Assembly (NCBI GenBank): GCA_019912315.1
Contig: JAIOJA010000020.1
Span: 32,547 to 96,546 of the forward strand
From: Planctomycetota bacterium
GTDB taxonomy: Bacteria; Planctomycetota; UBA8742; UBA2392
Direction: 5' to 3'
Length of the DNA: 64,000 nucleotides
Position numbers and translations under genes: made by a program. Of this stretch, positions 1 through 8,720 are shown piece by piece. Each line of letters begins with the position of its first letter. The stretch's first letter is position 1. The notes below the pieces were generated by a model. That model had not been told where the DNA came from. It made no database searches and was given only the letters and a program-made list of their open reading frames with translations.

Positions 1-1427
1 AAAGCGAGGTCAGTGACGTCGTCATTCGTTTCGCCGGCAAGGGTGTGGCGCGCATCACCATCACCGAAAACGGCGCGCCGGTACCCGAACTCAAGGTCAG
101 CCTCGCCAAGAACGCCGGGCTTGCCATGGGCGGCAATCACGCGACGTTCACGGATGCCATGGGAGTCGCCGAGATTACAGATATGCCGGCCGGCTCGTGG
201 TACGTCGTCACCGCCCGTGACGAGGGGGCCTGGAGCACCGACACCAACAACCGGCGTCTGACCATCGTGGAAGGGCAGACGGTCGATTTCAGCCTTGAGC
301 TACGCCCCAAGGATGGCGTACACCTGCACGGGCGACTGACGCTGAACGGCAAGGCGGCGTTTCAGGACATCACGCTGATCGGCACCGGCCAGCGTTCTGA
401 CATCATGAAGAACGCGCAGATAGTGGAAGGGGGTTTCTACGAGTTTGTCGGGCTGAAGACCGGCACATACGTTATGCACATGCGCACGTCAGACACCGAC
501 GTCACCGCCAAAGTCACCCTGAACCTGAACAAGGAGGGCGACTTCCCCTTCGACAAAGACTTCATCGGCTACAATGTCCGTGGCGTCGTCACGACGCCGG
601 ACAGCACTCCGGCGCAGCTGGCATCCGTCAGTGTTACTTTGCAGCACGCCGAAAACGAGCGCCCGGAATTCGCCACCTGGCTGCGCGGACGCACGGGTGC
701 CAATGCGGGCGGCGAATTCTCGTTCAGCAGCGTCACCCCCGGCAATTACGTGCTGACGGCCGGGCTGGAAGGCGTGGGCTCGGTTTCGACTACCGTCAGC
801 GTCAGCAGCGGCGACCTGACGGGGCTGAGTCTTGCCATCGCACAGAACAGCGGCGCGATCAAGCTTCAGATCGGCAGCCTGACCGGGACCCCGGTCTCCG
901 GCAACGGCTTCGGGATGGTAACGCTTACGCTGCCCGACGGCACGCCGGTTGATCTCGGGCAGGGCTACCAGGGCTGGTTCATGCTGCGCGACGGCGCCGC
1001 GCAGACGATTCCGACCGTGCCCGCCGGCACTTACACGCTGCGCGTTCAGGGCTCGGGCTACGTGCCTGTCGAGCTGCTGAACGTGGCTGTGGAGAACGGA
1101 AAGACGACCCAGTTGCAGACCGACCTGACAGCAGCCGCCGAGCTGCATTTGACATTCACAAACACGGAAATCACCCAGGCCATACTGGATGACGCCGTAG
1201 TCAGGTACTTCGACGCGGGCGGCGCTGAAGTGCCCATGGAGGCTAATCTGCTGGACTCATTCGGCGCACCTGAGCCCCCTGCGAAGGCGACTGTCATCGC
1301 CCGCTACCTGTCGGACCGGGTAGCAGAAGTTCGGGTAAAGGTTCCCGGCTATGCGGAACTGACGGTTCCCGTTGCATTTGAGCCCGGCAAGAAAATTGAG
1401 AAACAGGAATCGTGCGTCGCCGAATAA
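1..1427 (+). CDS. Carboxypeptidase-regulatory-like repeat protein, 3' part
   Basis: The reading frame is open from the first bases of the window, so the true start lies upstream; the GTG at 45 falls inside a beta-strand-like stretch and is probably internal. About 474 codons are visible, ending in TAA. The protein is a series of beta-sandwich-like repeats with motifs such as PAGTYTLRV, TPGNYVLTAG and LKTGTYVMHM, which are typical of carboxypeptidase regulatory-like or SdrD B-like domains of secreted or surface proteins. No catalytic domain is visible in this part. It is probably extracytoplasmic, but the signal peptide would lie outside the window. Its role is unknown; the family assignment rests on the repeated G-x-Y-x-L pattern. 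Confidence 0.75.
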   Translation, partial: SEVSDVVIRFAGKGVARITITENGAPVPELKVSLAKNAGLAMGGNHATFTDAMGVAEITDMPAGSWYVVTARDEGAWSTDTNNRRLTIVEGQTVDFSLELRPKDGVHLHGRLTLNGKAAFQDITLIGTGQRSDIMKNAQIVEGGFYEFVGLKTGTYVMHMRTSDTDVTAKVTLNLNKEGDFPFDKDFIGYNVRGVVTTPDSTPAQLASVSVTLQHAENERPEFATWLRGRTGANAGGEFSFSSVTPGNYVLTAGLEGVGSVSTTVSVSSGDLTGLSLAIAQNSGAIKLQIGSLTGTPVSGNGFGMVTLTLPDGTPVDLGQGYQGWFMLRDGAAQTIPTVPAGTYTLRVQGSGYVPVELLNVAVENGKTTQLQTDLTAAAELHLTFTNTEITQAILDDAVVRYFDAGGAEVPMEANLLDSFGAPEPPAKATVIARYLSDRVAEVRVKVPGYAELTVPVAFEPGKKIEKQESCVAE

Positions 1428-1569
1428 TTCTCGGCTCCCTTTCGTTATCCCGGGCGGGGCGCTTGCGTCCCGCCTGCCCCATTTATGGTACAAGCTTATG
1501 TTTTCGTCCTGTCAGGGGTTCGCGGACGTACTACAGTGAACGACTGCAACCAGCGGAGAGAGAAGGCGC

Positions 1570-2943
1570 ATGAAGGAACAACTTACCGAGCTCGCCAAGC
1601 GGGCTGAAGCCGACTACTGCGAAATCCGTGTCGAGGACAGCCGCCAGACCAGTATCGCGTTCCGCGGCCAGGATCTCGATAACGTCCAGGAATCCCACAT
1701 GTTCGGCGGCAACGTCCGGGCCTGCGTGAACGGCTGCTGGGGCTTCGTGACGTTCAACGATGTAAGCACCGTTGAGCAGCGCGTCGGCGAGGCTGTCCGC
1801 AACGCCCGCGCCGCCGCGGCCGCGTCGGTCGAGAAAAGCGTACTCGCGCCAGTGGACGCCGTCGAAGACATCGTGAAGCTCGACCTCAAGAGCGACCCCC
1901 GCAAGGTCAAGCTTGAGGACAAGATCAACCTGTTCGGCGCGTACAACCAGCGCATGTTGGACAAAAGCGGCGTTACCAGCACCAGCTTGCGCTATTTCGA
2001 CAAGTACACGCGGCTGTACTTCGCCAACAGCGAAGGCACCTGGCTCGACCGCGAAGCCATGGACATGGGTATGGGCGGCAGCGCGATCGCCCGCGCCAAT
2101 GACACCACCGCGGCCGGCAGTACCAGCGAGGGGGGACGCAACGACTTCGACCGTTTCCGCGGGCTGGACGCCAAGTTCGACGAGGCCGCGAAAAACGCCA
2201 TTGAGGCGGCGCAGTCCGAGGTGGTGGAAGGCGGCAGCTATACGGTTGTCTGCGACCCGCACCTGGCCGGCGTGTTTATTCACGAAGCCTTCGGACACCT
2301 CAGCGAGGGCGACAACGTCGCCGAGGATCCGCGGATGCAGGAAGTGCTGAAACTCGGGCGCAAGTTCGGCGAAAGCTACCTGAACGTGTGGGACACAGGC
2401 CTCGACGTCGGGCTGCGTGGCTACCTGCCCTACGACGACGAGGGCGTACCCACACAGAAAACCATGCTGATCAACGAAGGCGAACTGGTCGGGCGACTCC
2501 ACAGCCGCGAGACGGCCGGGCGCATGGGTGAAAAGCCAACGGGCAACGCCCGCGCGCTGAACTATCGCTTCCCGCCCATTCCGCGTATGCGCAACACCTG
2601 CATTGGCAACGGGCCACATGGCAAGCTGGAAGACCTGATCAAGGACGTAAAGCTGGGCATCTACGCGATCGATTCCGCCGGGGGCCAGACCAATGGCGAG
2701 CTGTTCACGTTCACGGCGGGGCAGGCGTTCATGATTCGCGACGGCAAGCTGGCCGAGCGCGTCCGCGACGTCACCCTCAGCGGAAACGTCTTCGACACCC
2801 TGCGCAACATCACGGGCATCGGCGGTGACTTTTACGTCCAGGATGGCGCCGGGGGCTGCGGCAAGGGCGGGCAGATGCCGTTGCCGGTGAGCCACGGCAG
2901 TCCGCACATCCGCATCAAGGACGTCGTGATCGGCGGGAAGTAG
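1570..2943 (+). CDS. tldD: Metalloprotease TldD
   Basis: 457 residues, the usual TldD length, with a purine-rich ribosome site (ggagagagaagg) just before the ATG. The zinc-protease motif HEAFGH starts at residue 238, followed by the conserved LSEGD. TldD pairs with TldE (PmbA) as a heterodimeric cytoplasmic protease that degrades unfolded peptides, matures microcin B17 and processes CcdA in E. coli. Here tldE follows at 3417, separated only by a small broken gene and repeats, so the two were probably adjacent before an insertion. TldD carries the active-site histidines, and TldE lacks them, as expected for the pair. Confidence 0.95.
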   Translation: MKEQLTELAKRAEADYCEIRVEDSRQTSIAFRGQDLDNVQESHMFGGNVRACVNGCWGFVTFNDVSTVEQRVGEAVRNARAAAAASVEKSVLAPVDAVEDIVKLDLKSDPRKVKLEDKINLFGAYNQRMLDKSGVTSTSLRYFDKYTRLYFANSEGTWLDREAMDMGMGGSAIARANDTTAAGSTSEGGRNDFDRFRGLDAKFDEAAKNAIEAAQSEVVEGGSYTVVCDPHLAGVFIHEAFGHLSEGDNVAEDPRMQEVLKLGRKFGESYLNVWDTGLDVGLRGYLPYDDEGVPTQKTMLINEGELVGRLHSRETAGRMGEKPTGNARALNYRFPPIPRMRNTCIGNGPHGKLEDLIKDVKLGIYAIDSAGGQTNGELFTFTAGQAFMIRDGKLAERVRDVTLSGNVFDTLRNITGIGGDFYVQDGAGGCGKGGQMPLPVSHGSPHIRIKDVVIGGK

Positions 2944-2946
2944 CTT

Positions 2947-2974
2947 TCGTGGGCGGTGGATCGTGGTTCGGGCT
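2947..2974. repeat. Heptamer array, left arm beside four-helix-bundle gene
   Basis: Four 7-bp units are visible: TCGTGGG, CGGTGGA, TCGTGGT, TCGGGCT. They begin 3 bp after the tldD stop codon. The units are the reverse complement of the ACCACGA-type units at 3382-3416, so the two arrays face each other across the four-helix-bundle gene. Confidence 0.65.
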
Positions 2975-2991
2975 TGATATGAGAACGCTGA

Positions 2992-3380
2992 ATGCCGGAG
3001 AAGAGTGTTCGTGATCTGGATGCCTGGAACATCGCCATGGATCTGGTTGCCGCCGTGTACCAGCTGACGAAAGAATGGCCCAGGGAAGAACTGTATGGGC
3101 TGACCAGCCAGATTCTACAAGCGGTGGTTTCAGTGCCATCGAATATCGCAGAGGGCAGGGACGCAACACGACAAAGGACTTCGTGCGCTTTCTCGGTCCA
3201 GGTTACGGTAGCCTGATGGAAGTACACACGCAGTTACTGATCGCGGAGCGCCTGGGCTATCAGGATCGGACACGAACGGGGGAGATAGAACAACTTGCGG
3301 AACGAACAGCAAAGGTCATCAACGGGCTGAAACGAGCCCTGAACAGGAAGCTCAGAGAATCTGGAGAATCGCCCGAGTAA
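2992..3380 (+). pseudogene. Four-helix-bundle protein (23S IVP/S23 family), frameshifted
   Basis: The N-terminal half (ATG at 2992: DLDAWNIAMDLVAAVYQLT, then VVSVPSNIAEG) and the C-terminal half (GRNTTKDFVRFL, then GSLMEVHTQLLIAERLGY) lie in different frames. Joining them at about 3157-3165 gives a normal member of the four-helix-bundle family, encoded in other genomes inside 23S rRNA intervening sequences or as stand-alone genes related to Avd. The join needs one extra base in the run AGGGAC, so a one-base loss in a G run, or an assembly error, explains the break. The function of stand-alone copies is poorly known. The gene separates tldD from tldE and is flanked by facing heptamer arrays. 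Confidence 0.85.
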
Positions 3381-3381
3381 G

Positions 3382-3416
3382 GCGATCCACGAAACACGAA
3401 CCACGGACCACGAACT
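3382..3416. repeat. Heptamer array abutting the tldE start codon
   Basis: Five consecutive 7-bp units: GCGATCC, ACGAAAC, ACGAACC, ACGGACC, ACGAACT. The last unit ends at 3416 and the tldE ATG begins at 3417, so the array occupies the place where a ribosome-binding site would be. The units are complementary to those at 2947-2974. Confidence 0.75.
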
Positions 3417-4724
3417 ATGGTTGGCACATTCACAGCGAAACTCGCGACACAGGCCGAAGCTTTCGAAATGCTGCAAAGCGACGGGCGCTCCCTGCGTGTC
3501 GGATTCGAAAACGACCGCCTGAACGAAATCCGGCAGGGGCAAAGCTCGGGCATTTCGATCCGCGCCGTCAAAGGCGGCAACATCGGCTTCAGCTACAGCA
3601 GCAACCCCGAAGAACTCGATGCCGTTGCCGAATCCGCAATCCGCATGGCGCCCTACGGCAAGAAATACGACTACGAGTTTGCCTCCGAAAGCAAAAGCGC
3701 GCACACCCGTCCCTACGACGAGCGCTGCGGAAATCTCAACCCCGACCAGATGGTCGCCATCTGCAACCACATCAAGGACACCGTCAAGGCCATCGACAGT
3801 GAAGCGCTTGTGGACTGCGGCGTCAGCGGCGGCATCGGGCAGTCCCGCGTCGTAACCAGTAACGGCCAGGATTGCGGCGAAATGGAAAGCAGCTTCTCGT
3901 TCTCCGTGTCCCTGCGCCTCGCCGAGGAAGGCAACTTCGTCCAGGACTACCGCTACGGCATCGCCAACGAAATCATCCCTGAGGAAAAGATCCTCGCCGA
4001 GGCCGAAGAAGTCGCCCGCGAGTTCCAGCTTGCCCGCAAAAACGCGCCATTCAAAAAGGGCAAGTACCCGGTGCTGTTCGCGCCGTCGGCCCTCAGCGAC
4101 ATCCTCATGCCGATCGCCGTCTGCATCAACGGCTCCACCATTGAGAAGAAGGTAAGCCCGTTTGTCGAATCCCTGGGTCAGCAGCTCTTCGACAAACGCA
4201 TCACCATCGTGGACGACCCGTTCATTCAGGAAGGCCCCAGCGGCGGGCTGTATGACGGCGAAGGCGTCCCGACGCAAAAGCGCGGCATCATTGAGAAGGG
4301 CGTGCTGAAGGGCTTCGTTCATACACTCAGCACCGCCAAACGCTGCGGGCATGAGCCCACGGGCAACGCCCAGCGCGGCGTCAGCAGCCTGCCCAACCCC
4401 GGGCTGCACAACATCGTGATGGCCCACGGCGACGATGACCTTGAGGAGATGCTGAAGAAGACCGAAGGCGGGCTGTACATCAGCCAGATGCTAGGGACCT
4501 TTACCAGCAACTTTCTGGCGGGCCAGGTCAGCGGCAACATATCGCTTGGCTTTCTGGTGGACGGCGGGCAGCGCGTCGGGCGTGTAAAGAACTGCGCCCT
4601 GAACGTCAACGCCTTCGATCTACTGAAGTCGGGCGTCATCGGCATCAGCAAGAAGCGTGAGTGGGTCGGTGATCGCTACCTCCCATATGTTCTGGTTGAC
4701 GGCGTACAGATCAGCGCCCGGTAA
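3417..4724 (+). CDS. pmbA: TldE/PmbA, non-catalytic partner of TldD
   Basis: 435 residues, the normal PmbA/TldE length. It contains PmbA family blocks such as GVPTQKRGIIEKGVLKGF and the C-terminal GVIGISKKREWVGDRYLPY, and it lacks the HExxxH zinc motif present in TldD. In the known complex TldE forms a heterodimer with TldD and shapes the peptide tunnel. The start codon directly follows a heptamer repeat array and has no clear Shine-Dalgarno sequence, which suggests that the insertion of the repeat and four-helix-bundle unit replaced the native leader. The gene is followed after 3 bp by a lipoprotein gene. Confidence 0.93.
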   Translation: MVGTFTAKLATQAEAFEMLQSDGRSLRVGFENDRLNEIRQGQSSGISIRAVKGGNIGFSYSSNPEELDAVAESAIRMAPYGKKYDYEFASESKSAHTRPYDERCGNLNPDQMVAICNHIKDTVKAIDSEALVDCGVSGGIGQSRVVTSNGQDCGEMESSFSFSVSLRLAEEGNFVQDYRYGIANEIIPEEKILAEAEEVAREFQLARKNAPFKKGKYPVLFAPSALSDILMPIAVCINGSTIEKKVSPFVESLGQQLFDKRITIVDDPFIQEGPSGGLYDGEGVPTQKRGIIEKGVLKGFVHTLSTAKRCGHEPTGNAQRGVSSLPNPGLHNIVMAHGDDDLEEMLKKTEGGLYISQMLGTFTSNFLAGQVSGNISLGFLVDGGQRVGRVKNCALNVNAFDLLKSGVIGISKKREWVGDRYLPYVLVDGVQISAR

Positions 4725-4727
4725 GCC

Positions 4728-5609
4728 ATGGCCAACAATCACGGAACCAGTCTCCGGCGACCAATCCTCCTGGCAATTGGATATGGGTTGCTGGTTATCT
4801 GCAGCGCCGCGTGCGGCAACCCACGCACAAACCCGCCGCCCGAGAACGCTCTCGACAGCAATGAAACCACGGGGCCGGTTGAGCGCCCGGCGGTCAGCCT
4901 TCGGCCGGGGCACAGCGTGGGGGACAAGTTTCGCACCACGCGCGCGCTGCGTGTCGAAGAGCTGACCGAGACTGAGCGCTACTTCACGGAATCCGAAGAG
5001 GTCACGCTGACGGAGGTCCTGCGCGTTGACGATACCGGGCGTCTGCTTGGTGTGCGCCGCGCCTGGGAACTCAGTGTCACGCGTCTGGTGAAGGGCTACG
5101 GGCGCGGCGAAGAGGCGCGGGGCGAACTTGACGGCTGCACGCTCGAGCTGACCCGGCGCAACAACGGAGTTGAAGCGAAAGTGCTTGCCGGCAATCCCGG
5201 CATTCGCGGCGCGAACTTTCTGATCGAGGGCTTCGATACCGGGCTGCTGCCGCTTGACCCCGTGCGCGAAGGCGAGTTCTGGGTGCTTGAGGGCGGGCGT
5301 CTGGGCGGACTGAATTCGTTCATCGAGGCCATGCAGTTCGAAATCGAGAAGAACAAGCTGACCTGCCAGGCCGTCGAGATTTCCCCCAGTGCGGCGCGCA
5401 TCAGCATGGAATGGCACATTACGGGTAAGTGGCAGGGGGCTGTGGCGGTGCTGGCATTTGATGGCGAGTTCAGGTTTGACCGCAAGTCACGCATGGTTAC
5501 TGGATTAAAACTCAGCGGCGGGCGCCAGGGGCAACGCGGCGCGAAACAGCAGATCGAAATTGAAGTAACTCGACGCTCGGTACAGGGCTGGCTCGATCTT
5601 GACCGATGA
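4728..5609 (+). CDS. Putative lipoprotein, unknown function
   Basis: 293 residues. The N terminus has two Arg, a hydrophobic stretch (PILLAIGYGLLVICSAA) and a cysteine at about residue 29 (CSAAC-GN), consistent with a lipoprotein signal peptide. The rest is rich in beta strands, with many Glu/Arg, and contains patterns such as KSRMVTGLKLSGGRQGQRGAK near the end that resemble secreted planctomycete proteins of unknown function. I do not recognise a domain. It begins 3 bp after pmbA and is probably co-transcribed with it. Start choice: the ATG at 4728 gives the best signal peptide. Confidence 0.75.
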   Translation: MANNHGTSLRRPILLAIGYGLLVICSAACGNPRTNPPPENALDSNETTGPVERPAVSLRPGHSVGDKFRTTRALRVEELTETERYFTESEEVTLTEVLRVDDTGRLLGVRRAWELSVTRLVKGYGRGEEARGELDGCTLELTRRNNGVEAKVLAGNPGIRGANFLIEGFDTGLLPLDPVREGEFWVLEGGRLGGLNSFIEAMQFEIEKNKLTCQAVEISPSAARISMEWHITGKWQGAVAVLAFDGEFRFDRKSRMVTGLKLSGGRQGQRGAKQQIEIEVTRRSVQGWLDLDR

Positions 5610-5703
5610 TCTCGCATAGCGGGCCGTTATCGCGAATCCCGCCGTCCGCTCCCGTTCGGCGGGCTCACGGTAACAGCATGTGCGGACCAATCCCGACAGT
5701 GCT

Positions 5704-7344
5704 CTAAAAGTCGATGTCGATCCCCAACTCGATCGCGATGGCGAAACGGTGCGGAATCACGCGGTTGTCGCCGTCCGTGCCGAACTTCTGGTTATCCAGC
5801 CCGACCTGCAAGCCCGTTTCCAGATGGAAGAACCACAGCTTCAGCCCGGCGCCGGCCGTCAGGGTGAAGGCCTGGCCCGCGTCGGCGATGTTCTTGAATC
5901 CGCCGATGCGCAGCCCGAAGCCGAACCCGCCAAAGCTGGGCTCCCAGCCTATGCCGCCGCGAATGAACTGGGTGTGGTAGCGCGGCAGAACGTCACTGCT
6001 GATGCGGTTCAACTCGCCTTCCACCGCGAACGTCAGGGGCAAGCCGATACTGTCAAACAGGGTGTAGCTGGCGCCCATGGCGAACTGCGGGTCAAAGCGG
6101 ATCAGCTTGGGCTCGTTGCCGTAGGCCGGATCCCAGCGGAATTCCGGGCCGTTGAGATTGCGCCCGACAAGCGTGATGGCCAGTGTGTCGATGATCGGCA
6201 ATTGCGGCGTGAAAGTGATACCGAGATCAACACCGACGTTGAAGCGTGATGCGTCGCCCTTGAGCGTGTATGCGTCGCTGACCTGCTCGCCGAGGTTGGC
6301 AAGTGTGTCCTCCACGCCGTTGCTGTCCATGTCCTCAACGAACAGCGTGTGACTGAATGTGTAGGCTTGAATAAACCGAACGGTCGCGCCGATGCTCAGC
6401 CAGTCGCCGACAACCGGGATAGGCAGGGGCATGCCGTAACTGACGCCGACTTCATAGAAGCTCATGCCACGAATTACGAAACCGGACTGGTTTCCCTCAA
6501 GCGGGTCCGCGCCGCTTTCGAGGCTCTGGCCCGTGCCGTTGCGCGTGTTCACCAGGAAGTCAAACAGGATGCTGGCGCCGACGCCGCCGAAATTGATGCC
6601 CGCGTCTTCGGCCGTTTTGGCCAGGATGTTTGCCTCGCTGACCGGATAGCCGGCGGCCTGCAGGTCGGCGCTGAACTGCTGCCCGCCGGAGCTGCTGGGC
6701 GCGGCGGTGGGTTGCCCCGACAGCGTCGCGGCGGCGGTGATGAAGGTGTCCCAGGTGGCGCCGGATTCGTCGGTGAAGCGGTAGTTGCGCAGGCTGTCCA
6801 GGTCAACCAGCACGGCGGCGCCGCCAATGCCGAAGCCGCCGAACGTAACGCCAAGCCCGTCACCGTCGAAGAACAGGTTGCCGACGCGGGCCGACACGCC
6901 CGCGTAGCTGTTGGCGTAAATGCCGTCGCCGCTCAGGCTGTCCAGCAGATCCAGCTTGTTGAAGATGCCGAACACGTCGCGGTAATCGGACAGGCTCGCC
7001 GTGGTGGGTGTGTCGAACGCGCCATCCTGGAAGCGGTCCTGCACTTCGTTGGCGGCATCCACAATCTCGAACATGGTGTTGAAGTCGTCGCCATGAAACG
7101 CGGCGGACAGGCCCGCCGAGATGCTGAACTCGAAACTGAGGGGCAGAATTTCGACATCCCCGCGCTCCCACGGCCGCGAAGCCGCGTTGGCGGGGTTGTA
7201 GCGAATGCCGGAGGCGCCGCGCCCGAGAATTGCCCCGGCACCGCCCATGCCGACCACGCGAGAGTTGAAGTCAACCCACTCCTCGGCGTGAAGGCTGGAC
7301 GCGATGGCAACAACCGCGACGATCAAGAGTGCAAGGCGAGTCAT
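5704..7344 (-). CDS. Outer-membrane beta-barrel protein, TraF/FadL-like
   Basis: 546 residues with a cleavable signal peptide (hydrophobic core then SSLHA before EEWVDF). The mature N terminus has the block RVVGMGGAGAI...IRYNPANAA, which is characteristic of the conjugal-transfer TraF-like (PF13729) and FadL/OMPP1-like outer-membrane families. Many alternating hydrophobic strands follow, and the chain ends in an aromatic residue (ELGIDIDF), the usual insertion signal for outer-membrane barrels. A role in transport or surface structure is inferred only. It is a lone gene transcribed away from the next block; the convergent gap 5610-5703 holds no obvious gene. Confidence 0.7.
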   Translation of the reverse strand: MTRLALLIVAVVAIASSLHAEEWVDFNSRVVGMGGAGAILGRGASGIRYNPANAASRPWERGDVEILPLSFEFSISAGLSAAFHGDDFNTMFEIVDAANEVQDRFQDGAFDTPTTASLSDYRDVFGIFNKLDLLDSLSGDGIYANSYAGVSARVGNLFFDGDGLGVTFGGFGIGGAAVLVDLDSLRNYRFTDESGATWDTFITAAATLSGQPTAAPSSSGGQQFSADLQAAGYPVSEANILAKTAEDAGINFGGVGASILFDFLVNTRNGTGQSLESGADPLEGNQSGFVIRGMSFYEVGVSYGMPLPIPVVGDWLSIGATVRFIQAYTFSHTLFVEDMDSNGVEDTLANLGEQVSDAYTLKGDASRFNVGVDLGITFTPQLPIIDTLAITLVGRNLNGPEFRWDPAYGNEPKLIRFDPQFAMGASYTLFDSIGLPLTFAVEGELNRISSDVLPRYHTQFIRGGIGWEPSFGGFGFGLRIGGFKNIADAGQAFTLTAGAGLKLWFFHLETGLQVGLDNQKFGTDGDNRVIPHRFAIAIELGIDIDF

Positions 7345-7385
7345 AAATCCTCCGGGCGGCGCCAGATGTTTGAATCGAAGATCAG

Positions 7386-7796
7386 CTATAGCTCTTCGCC
7401 GTACAGGGGGTTCAGGACGCGGTCCTCATCGACGAACAGGTCGATGCTGCCGCCTACCAGCAGCGAGATGGCGTCGCTGGGGCGCGCGTCAACGCGCACT
7501 TCACCGTCAGCCGTCTCAATCACGAGGTTCGCGAAGTAGGTGTGATCTTTCAGGTCCGTGATTTCCACGGATTTCACCGTTCCGCCCATGCCCGCGATGA
7601 CGTTGTCCAGCAGGTCGTGCGTAAGGGGACGCGGGTGGTAGCGCTTCATGGCGCGGCGGTAAATTGCGACGGCCTCGGGCTCACCAATTTCGATGGTGAA
7701 ATGCCGGTCGCCGCCGACTTCACGCAGAATAATGCGCTGCGTCGGGTGCGTGTCCGAAAGGATGATTCGCGCAAGGGAAAACGGCAACATCGCCAT
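7386..7796 (-). CDS. Bifunctional nuclease family protein (DUF151)
   Basis: 136 residues with the whole BFN/DUF151 fold: LREVGGDRHFTIEIGEPEAVAI, a middle block TGDxx-like segment (RPLTHDLLDNVI), then YFANLVIETADGEVRVDARPSDAIS (broken here across lines of the protein) and a C-terminal VDEDRVLNPL. In plants and some bacteria members have nuclease activity, but the bacterial role is mostly undefined. The last block, A(R)PSDAI, is the best-conserved family mark. It lies just upstream of the TraF-like protein gene on the same strand with a 41-bp gap, so co-transcription is possible. Confidence 0.88.
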   Translation of the reverse strand: MAMLPFSLARIILSDTHPTQRIILREVGGDRHFTIEIGEPEAVAIYRRAMKRYHPRPLTHDLLDNVIAGMGGTVKSVEITDLKDHTYFANLVIETADGEVRVDARPSDAISLLVGGSIDLFVDEDRVLNPLYGEEL

Positions 7797-7874
7797 CAGG
7801 TAGAACCCAGTAAGTGAGCGACCAATTCAGTGTATCGGTGTTCCGCGCCGGCACAACGGTTCATAGCAGGTCCG

Positions 7875-8198
7875 CTATTCCGGGCGCGTGACGGTCGCAC
7901 CGGAAATGGACAGTTCGACGGCATGGCCGTTCGTGGGAACCAGCACGATGTCTCCGGTCCACACGCCGCTCATCACACGCTTCACCATGCCGCGCCCGCC
8001 GCTGATTTGGCCTTCGTAGTCGAGATACATGCGCCGATGATCATCGAGCTGAGTGCAGTCACAGGACTCCCCCACCTCCAGCGGCCAGCGCGCGAGCTGA
8101 TACGTGCGCAATTTCTCCTGCCCGGCAACCTCCAGCATCAGGTCGAAGTGGGTCTCACCATTGACGGTGTGGGCGAGGATGACGAATCGATGGATCAT
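7875..8198 (-). CDS. LigD 3'-phosphoesterase-domain protein
   Basis: About 107 residues from the chosen ATG (MIHRFVILAH); a longer start at 8225 would add nine poorly conserved residues. The sequence has the LigD N-terminal phosphoesterase pattern: RFVILAH followed by HFDLMLE, later the W/PLE segment, and LDYEGQISGGRGMVKRV. In LigD this domain trims 3' phosphates and ribonucleotides at DNA ends for non-homologous end joining. Here it stands alone, without ligase or polymerase domains, a common arrangement in planctomycetes and related groups. Histidines in LAH and THFD correspond to the metal site. Confidence 0.82.
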   Translation of the reverse strand: MIHRFVILAHTVNGETHFDLMLEVAGQEKLRTYQLARWPLEVGESCDCTQLDDHRRMYLDYEGQISGGRGMVKRVMSGVWTGDIVLVPTNGHAVELSISGATVTRPE

Positions 8199-8204
8199 TG
8201 GGCT

Positions 8205-8229
8205 CACACGAAGGCACAAAGCCACTAAG
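8205..8229. repeat. Left 25-bp inverted repeat flanking GxxExxY gene
   Basis: The + strand here matches the reverse complement of 8657-8681 at 22 of 25 positions. Both copies are built from short CACGAAG/CCACAAAG-like units. It lies between the stop of the GxxExxY gene and the start of the LigD-domain gene. Confidence 0.75.
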
Positions 8230-8234
8230 TGAAA

Positions 8235-8648
8235 CTACGCGGGATTCCCGTAGTAGTCGTTTGCCACTCTCTCTATGCCATCCTTCATCAGGGCCTGCCC
8301 GAAGTTCAGCACGAACGCCAGTGGGAGTTCCTTCAAACGAGCATAAGTCAGTGCCTGCTTTGCGTGTACTTTGGCGACTGCTTCCGTGGACTTGACTTCC
8401 AGAATCACGATGCCGTCAACAATGACGTCTGCGCGAAATCCGACTCCCAAGTCCTCATCTTCCCAGAAGACGTTGACTGGGACCTCCATCTCAACCCGGA
8501 AACCTCGTTTCACAAGTTCCCTGACCAGAACCTTGACGTACACGGACTCCAGCAGCCCCGGTCCAATCTTCTTGTGGATCTTGATGCACGTGTCCACGAC
8601 CTCTTTCGCGATGCGTTCAACGTGCTCGACGTTCCAGTTGGATTGCAT
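8235..8648 (-). CDS. GxxExxY family protein
   Basis: 137 residues from the ATG at 8648, which is preceded by a GAAGGAA ribosome site. The name-giving motif GPGLLESVY lies at about residues 24-32, followed by a nuclease-like core: FRADVIVDGIVILEVKST, with the D...E-x-K pattern seen in PD-(D/E)XK enzymes, and QALTYARL. The family is widespread in environmental bacteria; activity is unproven. The gene sits between 25-bp inverted repeats (8205-8229 and 8657-8681), suggesting that gene and repeats move or were duplicated together. The 195 bp of open frame upstream of this ATG overlap truA on the other strand and are not conserved. Confidence 0.88.
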   Translation of the reverse strand: MQSNWNVEHVERIAKEVVDTCIKIHKKIGPGLLESVYVKVLVRELVKRGFRVEMEVPVNVFWEDEDLGVGFRADVIVDGIVILEVKSTEAVAKVHAKQALTYARLKELPLAFVLNFGQALMKDGIERVANDYYGNPA

Positions 8649-8656
8649 GGCTGTTC

Positions 8657-8681
8657 CTTCGTGGCTTCGTGGCTTCGTGTG
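8657..8681. repeat. Right 25-bp inverted repeat flanking GxxExxY gene
   Basis: Contains three direct CTTCGTGG/CTTCGTGT units with an 8-bp period. Its reverse complement matches 8205-8229 with three mismatches. It lies upstream of the GxxExxY start and just before truA. Confidence 0.75.
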
Positions 8682-8720
8682 CCACTTGACGGTTTCGGGT
8701 GAATTGATCAGTTTCTCTAG

